Assembly: GCA_017939795.1 (NCBI GenBank)
Contig: JAGBAA010000108.1
Location: 1 to 64,000 of the forward strand
Direction: 5' to 3'
Source of the DNA: Thermoguttaceae bacterium
GTDB taxonomy: Bacteria; Planctomycetota; Planctomycetia; Pirellulales; Thermoguttaceae
Length of the DNA stretch: 64,000 bases
Numbering within the stretch: position 1 is the first letter of the stretch; each line of letters starts with the position of its first letter. The notes beneath the pieces were generated by a model. That model was given only the letters and a program-made list of their open reading frames with translations, had not been told where the DNA came from and made no database searches. This document shows positions 44,589 to 52,013 of the stretch, in pieces. The position numbers and the translations under genes are program-made.

Positions 44589-45599
44589 TCAGCGATCGGT
44601 TCCCTCGGTATTGACTTTGGCGGACTCTCCGCAAGTGGTTCCAGGGTGAAGGTCTCCCTGTTTCCAGCCATTAGCTTCCATCGTTCCGATAATTTGATCG
44701 TGGATCTCCTTTTTCTTCAGGATCCATTCCGGCGCAACGAGCTTCTCGCGGGCACAGTCTCCGGAAAGTCGGTGAATGACCAGCTGCGGAGAAACATGCC
44801 GCAGGACGTAGACTGCCCAATCGATGTACTCTGCCATGGTGATCGGCTCAAACTCGCCGGCCCGGTAAAGTTCAGCCAGACGGGTGCCCGCCAGAACGTA
44901 GAGCGAATGGATCTTCAGCCCCTGAATGTCGTGTTGATTGAGGAAATCGACCGTCCGGATCAGATGTTCTTTCGTTTCGCCGGGAAGTCCGGGGAGAATG
45001 TGCGCCACGACATTCAGACGGCGTTTTCGGAGGAGCTGGACCGCCTCGGTGAATCGGGAGGCAGGGTATCCCCGATTGATCCTTTTTGCCGTTTCGTCAT
45101 CGGAGGTCTGGAGGCCGATCTCGACTTGAACATAGTATTTTTCCGCATACTCGGCAAGCAGATCCGCGATCTCTTCTGAAATACAGTCCGCCCGCGTTCC
45201 GACGGCCAGTCCAACGATCCGTTCGTCTCCGTCCGCGAGTGCAGAGTCGTATTTGGCGCGCAGAACGTCAACGGGAGCGTAGGTGTTCGTAAAATTCTGA
45301 AAGTAAACGAGAAATTTCTCGGCACGGTGTTTGACCCGCGCCTTTTCCATTGCGGTGAGGATCTGATTTCGGATCCCGATCTCGGTGATGAATTCGCCGG
45401 AACCGCGTTCTCCGCAGAAAATACACCCGCCGATGCCGCACGTTCCGTCACGATTGGGGCAGGTAAATCCGCCGTCGACACATACTTTGTATGATTTTGC
45501 GCCGAAAGTTTCCTTGAGAAAACGGCTCACATCACGAAAGGGTTTGCGTTCCTGCGGCGGCGGAACTCCGGGACCGTATTTTCTTTTTCGGACTCTCAT
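44589..45599 (-). CDS. Radical SAM protein, TIGR01212/YhcC family
   Basis: A 336-residue protein with cluster motif CPNRDGTCGIGGCIFCGERGSG, where the CxxxxxxCxxxxC plus CIFC spacing is typical of the TIGR01212 group. KFLVYFQNFTNTYAP, GLAVGTRADCISEE, VEIGLQTSDDETAKRINRGY and VVAHILPGLPGETKEHL complete the TIM-barrel signatures. The family is near-universal but its reaction is not settled; RNA-modification or elongator-like roles are suggested for relatives. The start at 45599 is chosen from family length; no strong ribosome-binding site is visible and an upstream ATG at 45686 is possible. Confidence 0.9.
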   Translation of the reverse strand: MRVRKRKYGPGVPPPQERKPFRDVSRFLKETFGAKSYKVCVDGGFTCPNRDGTCGIGGCIFCGERGSGEFITEIGIRNQILTAMEKARVKHRAEKFLVYFQNFTNTYAPVDVLRAKYDSALADGDERIVGLAVGTRADCISEEIADLLAEYAEKYYVQVEIGLQTSDDETAKRINRGYPASRFTEAVQLLRKRRLNVVAHILPGLPGETKEHLIRTVDFLNQHDIQGLKIHSLYVLAGTRLAELYRAGEFEPITMAEYIDWAVYVLRHVSPQLVIHRLSGDCAREKLVAPEWILKKKEIHDQIIGTMEANGWKQGDLHPGTTCGESAKVNTEGTDR

Positions 45600-45981
45600 G
45601 GGAAACGGATCGGAAAAGCTGTGGAATTTGATGAAAGGGATGGAAATCGAATTTTGAGTGCGTTCAGTATAGCACGAAATTTCCAAAGAATCAACGGATT
45701 CGGAGGAAAGAATGGGGAATTTTGCAAAAAAAGAGGAAATTTTTGAGAAAATTTCAAATTTTTAGTGAAAAATGATGAAAAAAACAGACTCATTTCTAGT
45801 GAAATTCCGATAAAATAAAATAGTCAAGATGAGCGAATGCTGAGATTTTGAGTGGATTTGCCCGATTTTCAGCATGGTGAATGCAGAGAGTTTCGAAGAT
45901 GGAGACGACTGCTTCCACGGCTCGGAAAGAAATGAAGTCAATGGGATGCGCGGTTGAAAAACGGACAGCCAGGGAGGCTCC

Positions 45982-46077
45982 ATGTTCGTCAGAAAAATCG
46001 GTGGTCGATTTTGCCGTCCTATCCAGAATCCTGAATGGAGGAAATTGTGGCTAAAGCAAAGAAGGAAGAAGAAGTGA
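45982..46077 (+). CDS. Possible 31-residue leader peptide overlapping the histone-like gene
   Basis: ATG at 45982 is preceded by GGGAGG at 4-nt spacing and opens a 31-codon frame (MFVRKIGGRFCRPIQNPEWR, then a Lys/Arg-rich end). It overlaps the first 31 bp of the histone-like gene in another frame. It could couple or regulate translation of that gene, or be fortuitous. No family is recognisable. The remaining upstream gap (45600-45981) is AT-rich with only a weak -10 (TAAAAT near 45811). Confidence 0.35.
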   Translation: MFVRKIGGRFCRPIQNPEWRKLWLKQRRKKK

Positions 46078-46676
46078 AGAAGGCGGCTCCGGCTGCGGCA
46101 GAGAAAGCTCCGGCGAAGAAAGCGTGCAAAAAAGCGTGCAAAAAAGCGGAAGCGGCAGTAGAAGAAAAGGCTCCGGCAAAAAAATGCTGCAAAAAATCCT
46201 GCAAAAAAGCTGAAGCCGCAGTAGAAGAAAAAGCCCCGGCGAAGAAATGCACGAAGAAAGCGTGCAAATGCGCGGAAAAAGCCGCCGCCGAAGAAAAAGC
46301 TCCGGCGAAGAAGTGCACGAAGAAAGCGTGCAAGTGCGCGGAAAAAGCCGCCGCCGAAGAAAAAGTTCCGGCGAAGAAGTGCTGCAAGAAGACGTGCAAG
46401 TGTGCGGAAAAGGCCGCCGCCGAAGAAAAAGCCCCGGCGAAGAAATGCACGAAGAAAGCGTGCAAATGCGCGGAAAAAGCCGCCGCCGAAGAAAAAGCCC
46501 CGGCGAAGAAATGCACGAAGAAAGCGTGCAAGTGCGCGGAAAAAGCCGCCGCCGAAGAAAAAGCTCCGGCGAAGAAATGCTGCAAAAAAGCATGCAAAAA
46601 AGCCGCTGAGGAAAAAGCTCCGGCTAAAAAAGCCGCCAAAAAAGCTCCGGCCAAGAAAGCTGCCAAAAAAGCCTGA
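46047..46676 (+). CDS. Histone H1-like Lys/Ala protein with repeated cysteines
   Basis: A 209-residue protein made almost entirely of Lys, Ala, Glu, Pro and Cys, with no aromatic residue. About eight imperfect repeats of 18-22 residues follow the pattern APAKKCTKKACKCAEKAAAEEK, giving about 24 cysteines. The end is PAKKAAKKAPAKKAAKKA, a typical bacterial histone H1/Hc2-like tail that would bind DNA. The cysteines are not part of the known H1-like families and could bind metal or crosslink. The GTG start at 46047 has GGAGG 5 nt upstream; the in-frame ATG at 46035 has none. A terminator follows at 46705. Confidence 0.85.
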   Translation: MAKAKKEEEVKKAAPAAAEKAPAKKACKKACKKAEAAVEEKAPAKKCCKKSCKKAEAAVEEKAPAKKCTKKACKCAEKAAAEEKAPAKKCTKKACKCAEKAAAEEKVPAKKCCKKTCKCAEKAAAEEKAPAKKCTKKACKCAEKAAAEEKAPAKKCTKKACKCAEKAAAEEKAPAKKCCKKACKKAAEEKAPAKKAAKKAPAKKAAKKA

Positions 46677-46704
46677 TTTGCAGATAAATAGTCAGTCTAT
46701 CCTC

Positions 46705-46742
46705 AAAGAATGCCGATTCCTGATGAGTCGGCTTTCTTTTTT
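46705..46742 (+). terminator. Intrinsic terminator of the histone-like gene
   Basis: Stem AAAGAATGCCGA / TCGGCTTTCTTT with the loop TTCCTGATGAG, followed by TTTTT, about 30 bp beyond the stop. Confidence 0.8.
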
Positions 46743-46797
46743 GGATTTTTTGCTTCAAAATCGTATGCTGAGGTTTCCTGACGCCGGCGTATGTTCG

Positions 46798-47250
46798 TTA
46801 TGAACGGCCGCCGTTCTGGAATTCTTCCGGAAGCATTTCGCCAAGTTCAATGAAGCACTTCATCAGGTCTTCCGGAACTTTGTGAGGTTTCCCGGTTTTC
46901 AGATCCACCAGCCCCCAGCGTGTCTGGGCCGTCGCGACGACTGCTCCGTCGGATTTTCTGCGGAAACGGTACTGGCGGATGCTCGTTACGTGCTTCATCT
47001 GGCTGACCCAGGTATCGATGAGGATCGTATCTCCGGCGAAGATCTGCTGGAGATAGTTGATCGTGTGCTGACGGACGAACCACGCAAATCCTCGGGAAAC
47101 GTACCGTGCTTCATCCCATCCGAGAATGGCGGAATGATTGATGGCGACCTGCTGCATCCAATGCACGTGCCAGGTATTGTTGACGTGATGCATGGAGTCA
47201 AGATACTCCGGACCGATCTCAAATTCTTCCGTGTGGACTGGGATGAGCAT
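46798..47250 (-). CDS. Acyl-CoA thioesterase, hotdog fold (YbgC/FcbC-like)
   Basis: A 150-residue single hotdog-domain protein. YLDSMHHVNNTWHVHWMQQVAINH carries the catalytic Asp and the HVNN segment of the 4-hydroxybenzoyl-CoA thioesterase-like family, and the central strand set FAWFVRQHTINYLQQIFAGDTILIDTWV is typical. It hydrolyses acyl- or aroyl-CoA; the acyl group is unknown. AAGGAAGGATTTC precedes the ATG. It follows rlmN on the same strand by 27 bp, so the two may be co-transcribed. Confidence 0.9.
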   Translation of the reverse strand: MLIPVHTEEFEIGPEYLDSMHHVNNTWHVHWMQQVAINHSAILGWDEARYVSRGFAWFVRQHTINYLQQIFAGDTILIDTWVSQMKHVTSIRQYRFRRKSDGAVVATAQTRWGLVDLKTGKPHKVPEDLMKCFIELGEMLPEEFQNGGRS

Positions 47251-47277
47251 GAAATCCTTCCTTTCTGTTTAGGGAAC

Positions 47278-48318
47278 TCAGCTGTCTTTTCTGCTTCTGC
47301 GAAGCTGCCCGCATGCCGCGTTGATCTTTTCGCCTTTTCGGTGGCGCAGCGCGATCTGGATCCCGTACGATTCGAGGATCTGCGCGAATTGCTGGACTTT
47401 CTCTCGGGAAGGTGTCCGGAACGGCAGTTCGTCGACCGGATTGTACGGGATGAGATTCACCAGCGCATTTCTGCCTCGCAGTCTGCCGGCGAGTTCCTTT
47501 GCATTTTCCGGAGCGTCGTTGATCCCGGAAAGCAGAATGTACTCATACGTGACCCGGCGTCCTGTCTTTTCAAAATAGTTGTCCGCCGCACGAAGAATGG
47601 CCGATACTCCGGTTCCGCAGTTGCTCGGCATGATCCGGGTGCGGAGTTCATCGTTGGGAGCATGGAGCGAAATGGCGAGATGGTACGGATGGTCCAATTC
47701 CGCAAGACGCTGGATCCCGGCAGGTATCCCAACGGTCGAGATCGTGATTTTGCGCGCTCCGATCCCGAGTCCGTTTTCCGACGTCACGGTCGAAAGTGCG
47801 TCGAGCAGAGCGTCGAGGTTTGCGGTCGGTTCTCCCATCCCCATGATGACGGCATGAGAAAGACGCTGTCCGCGGGACGCCAGAACATCTGCGGCAAAAA
47901 GAAACTGCTCGAGGATCTCGCCGGACGTCAGATTCCGTACGACTCCGTCCAGACCGCTTGCGCAGAACGCACAGCGCATCGCACAGCCGATCTGGGTGCT
48001 CGCGCAAAGGGAATGCTGTCCCTGCTCGTTGTGCAGGATCACTGCTTCGATCCGGTTCCCGTCTTCCAGTTCCAGGAGGAATTTTTCTGCAGGGTCGGTT
48101 TCTGTGCCTAAAATTGCCGCAACGTGCATCGTGCGGAGCGTAAATTCCTGCGAGAGTGCCTCGCGAAGCGGTTTCGGGAGATTCGTCATCTGCTCAAACT
48201 GCGTGACTCCCGGAGTAAAGAGCCATTTCTGGATCTGTTTTGCCCGGAATCTCGGCTGACCCAGTAACGCAAGCCGCGATTCAAGCTCTGAAAGAGGAAC
48301 GGAAAGGAGTGATTTCAT
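47278..48318 (-). CDS. rlmN: 23S rRNA (adenine-C2)-methyltransferase RlmN
   Basis: A 346-residue dual-specificity radical SAM methyltransferase for A2503 of 23S rRNA and A37 of some tRNAs. The cluster motif is CAMRCAFCASG (CxxxCxxC). GMGEPTANLDALLDAL, SLHAPNDELRTRIMP and the C-terminal INAACGQLR (the second catalytic Cys) are intact, and the N-terminal helical RNA-binding part contains GQPRFRAKQIQKWLF. GGGAG precedes the ATG at 48318. It is the last recognisable host gene before the phage region. Confidence 0.96.
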   Translation of the reverse strand: MKSLLSVPLSELESRLALLGQPRFRAKQIQKWLFTPGVTQFEQMTNLPKPLREALSQEFTLRTMHVAAILGTETDPAEKFLLELEDGNRIEAVILHNEQGQHSLCASTQIGCAMRCAFCASGLDGVVRNLTSGEILEQFLFAADVLASRGQRLSHAVIMGMGEPTANLDALLDALSTVTSENGLGIGARKITISTVGIPAGIQRLAELDHPYHLAISLHAPNDELRTRIMPSNCGTGVSAILRAADNYFEKTGRRVTYEYILLSGINDAPENAKELAGRLRGRNALVNLIPYNPVDELPFRTPSREKVQQFAQILESYGIQIALRHRKGEKINAACGQLRRSRKDS

Positions 48319-48544
48319 GGTTCTGTCTCCCAAATTTCTTTGCGTGTCGGCGGACTATGGTTTTCAAGCAGCTCTTAAATGAACTGAAACGGTCTGAAAA
48401 AACGTCTCCATTTTCCATTTTTTGTGATTTTCCGCAAGGGGGGGTAGTGAAAAACTATCCATTTCAGAAAATTTTTCTGAATTTTTTCGTCCTTGATTTT
48501 ACGGGGTATGATGAATATTTGGTGTTTTTGGAAAATTTTTTTCC

Positions 48545-48572
48545 TTGACAAAATGCAGATTCCGAGTATAAT
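48545..48572 (+). promoter_or_regulatory. Perfect-consensus sigma70 promoter
   Basis: TTGACA, 16 nt, TATAAT. Both hexamers match consensus exactly, the best promoter seen in the window. It drives the structured region ending at the terminator at 48831. Confidence 0.85.
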
Positions 48573-48578
48573 GGGCGT

Positions 48579-48831
48579 ATCGATTGGAGGAAATGAGAAA
48601 ACTTTAACGCTCACTTTTCTCCTGCTTCCCGAATTTTTTCGGAGACGGACCGCATGACGAAAAACGCAGCGGATTCCGTTTCAGCGAAGCTCCTGTTTCA
48701 ACAAAATTTGATCGTTTCCTCGCGGGGGATCCCCACAGGAAGTGCGGTATTCAAAAGGCCGGAACATCCGGTACGAAGCGAAGCCCAACACAGAATCTGG
48801 TTTTTGCCAGACACTGCGTTGGGCTTTTTTT
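48579..48831 (+). ncRNA. Candidate structured non-coding RNA, about 250 nt
   Basis: The segment runs from the expected transcription start to the T run of a strong terminator. Successive hairpins can be drawn by eye: 48586-48622 (GGAGGAAATGAG / CTCACTTTTCTCC), CCGA-ATTTTT-TCGG near 48630, TTTCCT...GGGGATCCCC...AGGAAG at 48715-48742, CCGGA-ACA-TCCGG near 48759, then the terminator. The only frame with an ATG (48654) runs through the terminator hairpin and is not credible. It does not look like tmRNA, RNase P RNA or SRP RNA; 6S-like or regulatory RNA remains open. A leader of the phage operon is an alternative. Confidence 0.5.
48781..48831 (+). terminator. Strong intrinsic terminator of the candidate RNA
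   Basis: Outer stem AAGCCCAAC / GTTGGGCTT (48781-48789 / 48818-48826), inner stem TCTGG / CCAGA, followed by seven T. Confidence 0.9.
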
Positions 48832-49025
48832 GTGCCCTGATCGGAAGATCGGAATCCAGAACTTGATGTTTTGTGCTTTGATTTGCGGAATGGTCATGCT
48901 TCGAAATTGGATTTGAGTTTGGTAGGATTTAAGTTTGGGGAAAAAACGAAACGCTGTTTCTTCCTGGCTTGAAAGTTCAGAGATGGAACACAGATTCCCC
49001 CCCATTTTTTCGCGAGGTGTATTTC

Positions 49026-49589
49026 ATGAAATCGGTCATGGGTTCGGAATCGGTTTGGGGCATATCGAAGAAAAACGGACTTCCTCCCCGTACCGTTTCA
49101 GGGGCCTCCAACATTTCGTCAGATTCCGTTCTGTCTGCGGTTTCCTCTGATGAAATGTCCCTGAACGGTGCGGTTTCCTCTTTCGCTTTTTCTCGGTCTC
49201 ATTCCTTAACTGCGCCTTTTTCCTCCTCCTCTTCTGTTGCTGCTGTTGCTGAGGCCGCGGGAAGATCTTCGGATCACGGGAAGGCAGTCCGATCCGGGGC
49301 GGGAGCTGAGAAGGCGTCGGGAGATCCTCCGCAGAGGGAAAAGGAAAAGGTGAGCCGGACCAGCCGGATTGCTAAAGAAGGGAAAACCCTTCCGGCTGAA
49401 GAGCGGCAGAACAGTGTCGGCGAATTTTCGCTGACTCCCAAAGAAATCGTTGACCTGAATTGGGGATTGGGGGTCTGTTTGGATCCGGCATGCAGAAAAC
49501 GCTACGAAATGATTCGGAAAGAGAAGATCCTCGCTCAGCGCAGGAGTTTCGAAAACGAAAACTGGGAAGCCCGCTGCTTTCCGCGCTGA
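49026..49589 (+). CDS. Hypothetical protein, Ser-rich, start of phage module
   Basis: A 187-residue protein without recognised family. The first 95 residues are Ser/Ala-rich low complexity; the C-terminal third is better ordered (SLTPKEIVDLNWGLGVCLDPACRKRYEMI) with two cysteines. GAGGTG lies upstream of the ATG. No signal peptide or TM helix is seen. It precedes the trypsin-like protease gene by 157 bp. Whether it belongs to the phage or to the host flank cannot be decided. Confidence 0.55.
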   Translation: MKSVMGSESVWGISKKNGLPPRTVSGASNISSDSVLSAVSSDEMSLNGAVSSFAFSRSHSLTAPFSSSSSVAAVAEAAGRSSDHGKAVRSGAGAEKASGDPPQREKEKVSRTSRIAKEGKTLPAEERQNSVGEFSLTPKEIVDLNWGLGVCLDPACRKRYEMIRKEKILAQRRSFENENWEARCFPR

Positions 49590-49746
49590 ATTTTCGGACC
49601 TTTTCTGAGCTGCATGAAAATGCAGGCTGGAAAGTTCGGCAGGCTGATGTGTACGGTAAAACTGTGGGTGGAACAGTGTACGGGATTGCGTTTAAGGGAA
49701 TGCGAGCGTACTGAATTTTGAATTTGGGGATTTGCGGAGAGATTTT

Positions 49747-51165
49747 ATGCGTAAATTGAAATTTTTTATTCAATTGGGATTGATGTGTGCCGTGGTGTCG
49801 GCGGTACCTGTTTTTTCGTTTTCTTTTTCCTGTCCCGGGGGGCAGTGTGCAGTGCCTTTTGTCGGCCGGTATGCTGTGCCCGGTGCGAATTCCGAGTCTT
49901 TTAGGACCGCGGTTTCTTCTGAGTTTCGTACGGAATTCGCTGCGCCTCATCCATCGGTAGTCCGAATTCTTGTCGAGAATGCCAAAACGCGAAATTACGG
50001 AACTGGGACCTGGATCCAGCTTTCGCAGAAACGGTGTGCTGTCCTGACGTGCGCACATCTTTTCGAGACGAATCATCCAGTCCGCATTTCCGTATTTTTC
50101 CCCAACCAGCCGGCACTCGACGTTCGGATCCAGGCTATCGATAGAACGTGGGACGTCGCTCTTCTTCAAATGGGTTCCGGGACAGGATCTTTCTCTTTTC
50201 CGCGTCCGCTTCACCTGACGGAGACGGCTCCGCGACCAGGAGATTTTATTCGCTCCTGCGGGTACGGTCCAGATGGTAAAACGCTCTGGATGCTCAGTAC
50301 GGTGCGCGGGTATTGTCGGCTTGAGACGCAAATGTCGGCACGAACTCTCGTTTTGAATGGAACGGCGCGTTCCGGAGATTCCGGTGCCCCGATGATGCAG
50401 TTAGACGGTTCCGTTGCTGGAGTACTTTGGGGAACGGACGGACACTCCGTGTACGGAACCTGGAGCGGGCAGATCCTTAAGATTTTTGAGACTGCTTTCC
50501 AGGAAGAATTGCGTGACCTGCCGGCGATCCATATGCAGGAAATGCATGGAAATGGAGGCGGATGGAGTGCGCGTAAAGAAAGTATGCGCAATGGCCCCCG
50601 AACCCCCTCGAATGACCGCGGGGCAGATACGGAATGGTTTCCGGAGAAGGAGACTGACCGGGGTGTGGATGCGGATGGAGGGGAACTGCGGAGATCTCAG
50701 GAGGAACAGACTGAAAAAAATGCTCCGCAGGTTTTCGGAATGGAAGACCGGATCGTTCGGAAGGATCCGCAGGTCGGTCCTTTGCGAAAGTTTGGAAGTG
50801 GAACGGAAACCGAAAGTGCCTGGGATCGGGTCGGCTCGCAGAAACAGAGCCGGGGGGCGAGGCTTTGTCCGCAGGTCCCTGAAGAGAAAGCGTGTCCGCG
50901 TTTCCGGGATCGTTGGGGAGTGGAACGGCATTCGGCAGAGGATTTCGAAGATTTTGGAAAATCGAAAATGCCTGAGAAAAAAAAGGAAAACTCTGTGCCG
51001 GAGCCGCAGAGTGGAAAAAATCCGGAATGGAAGGACGACGGTTGGCGGCTGCCGTTTGTTGGGCGAAGTCTGTTTCTGCTTTCGATCCTTGGGAATTTCG
51101 TGTTTGCCGGCCTTCTTTTGTCTGTATGGAAGAAACGGTCCGCTGCGGCTTCGGAGAGACCTTGA
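49747..51165 (+). CDS. Secreted trypsin-like serine protease with C-terminal TM anchor
   Basis: A 472-residue protein. The signal peptide (MRKLKFFIQLGLMCAVVSAVPVFS) is followed by a CPGGQC pair. The protease domain (about 60-255) has a triad with H about 104 (LTCAHLF), D about 136 (TWDVALLQM) and S about 212 (ARSGDSGAPMM). Then comes a charged, Arg/Glu-rich low-complexity linker (about 275-430) and one TM helix near the end (LFLLSILGNFVFAGLLLSVWKK). It is thus predicted to be exported and membrane-tethered. GGAGAG precedes the ATG at 49747. It sits just ahead of the phage packaging genes, an unusual place for a trypsin-like protease; it may be phage cargo or host-derived. Confidence 0.8.
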   Translation: MRKLKFFIQLGLMCAVVSAVPVFSFSFSCPGGQCAVPFVGRYAVPGANSESFRTAVSSEFRTEFAAPHPSVVRILVENAKTRNYGTGTWIQLSQKRCAVLTCAHLFETNHPVRISVFFPNQPALDVRIQAIDRTWDVALLQMGSGTGSFSFPRPLHLTETAPRPGDFIRSCGYGPDGKTLWMLSTVRGYCRLETQMSARTLVLNGTARSGDSGAPMMQLDGSVAGVLWGTDGHSVYGTWSGQILKIFETAFQEELRDLPAIHMQEMHGNGGGWSARKESMRNGPRTPSNDRGADTEWFPEKETDRGVDADGGELRRSQEEQTEKNAPQVFGMEDRIVRKDPQVGPLRKFGSGTETESAWDRVGSQKQSRGARLCPQVPEEKACPRFRDRWGVERHSAEDFEDFGKSKMPEKKKENSVPEPQSGKNPEWKDDGWRLPFVGRSLFLLSILGNFVFAGLLLSVWKKRSAAASERP

Positions 51166-51309
51166 AAAGCTGGGGATGTGCAGGTTTTCAGGAGACGATT
51201 TATGTGTTTCGTATTTCGAAATATTTGAATTAAATTTCACTCAATGGAAATTTGATTCTTTGTTTTTGCTTTTTGTTTCGTTTGTTCGTTTTCAGAGAAG
51301 GGACTTTTC

Positions 51310-51864
51310 ATGTTCATTAAAGACCGAATTCGTGAATTTCGCCGGATCCGTGCGTCGGAACTTTTGCCGAATCCGAAGAACTGGCGTACTCATCCGGAGA
51401 AACAGAAAAATGCGATCCAGGGCGTTTTGGCGGAAATCGGATACGCGGATGCACTTTTGGCGAGGGAATTGCCGGATGGTTCTTTCCAGCTTCTTGACGG
51501 GCATTTGCGTGCGGAAACGACGCCGACTCAGGAAGTCCCGGTCCTGATCCTGGATCTGGATGATGCGGAGGCGGACAAACTGCTCGCGACGCTGGACCCG
51601 ATCGGTGCGATGGCTGGGAAAAATGAAGAACTTTTTGCCGAACTGATCTCCGAGATGGAGACGTCCTCCGAGGCGGTCCGTGAACTTTTGGATGAGACTC
51701 TTGGAGTGGATCTTTCGCAGGAGGAACCTGTTTCGGCACCGCAGGAGGCGGTCATTCCGGAACTTTTCCAGATCGTGATCGACTGCGGCACGGAAGAGCG
51801 GCAGGAGGAACTCTACGAGCGTTTCCATGCCGAGGGACTGAAGTGCCGGCTTCTGAACCTTTAG
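51310..51864 (+). CDS. ParB N-terminal-domain protein
   Basis: A 184-residue protein. It begins with a ParB/Srx-like domain (about 10-110): RRIRASELLPNPKNWRTHPEKQ, then LPDGSFQLLDGHLRAET, corresponding to the GERRxxA nucleotide-binding motif, and VPVLILDLDDAEADKLLATLD. No helix-turn-helix DNA-binding domain follows, so it is not a plasmid-partition ParB. Free-standing phage ParB-like domains often act as CTP/NTP switches or with DNA-modifying enzymes. GAAGGGACTTTTC precedes the ATG. It is followed by the ABC-GNAT fusion gene (150 bp). Confidence 0.88.
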   Translation: MFIKDRIREFRRIRASELLPNPKNWRTHPEKQKNAIQGVLAEIGYADALLARELPDGSFQLLDGHLRAETTPTQEVPVLILDLDDAEADKLLATLDPIGAMAGKNEELFAELISEMETSSEAVRELLDETLGVDLSQEEPVSAPQEAVIPELFQIVIDCGTEERQEELYERFHAEGLKCRLLNL

Positions 51865-52013
51865 CGGGAGCGGAATACATTTTTGTTTGGGACTGGCGGA
51901 GAAATCAACGGGTGCTTCCTGCATTTTTGCGGGAACACTTCGTTTCCTCATCCCGTCCCATTCCATTCCACTTTACTTCACTTTATTTCAGTTCATTTTC
52001 AGGAGGGAAATTC

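Noticed and set aside
46019..46666. Antisense frame with Phe/His/Ala repeats opposite the histone-like gene
   Set aside because: A repeat-driven shadow; the plus strand has GGAGG-GTG and a terminator.
48654..48866. 70-codon frame inside the candidate RNA
   Set aside because: It reads through the strong terminator hairpin and its T run, so a complete mRNA for it would rarely be made.
50414..51547. 377-codon Arg-rich plus-strand frame overlapping the trypsin-like gene
   Set aside because: Composition is that of an out-of-frame reading, and it conflicts with two well-supported genes.
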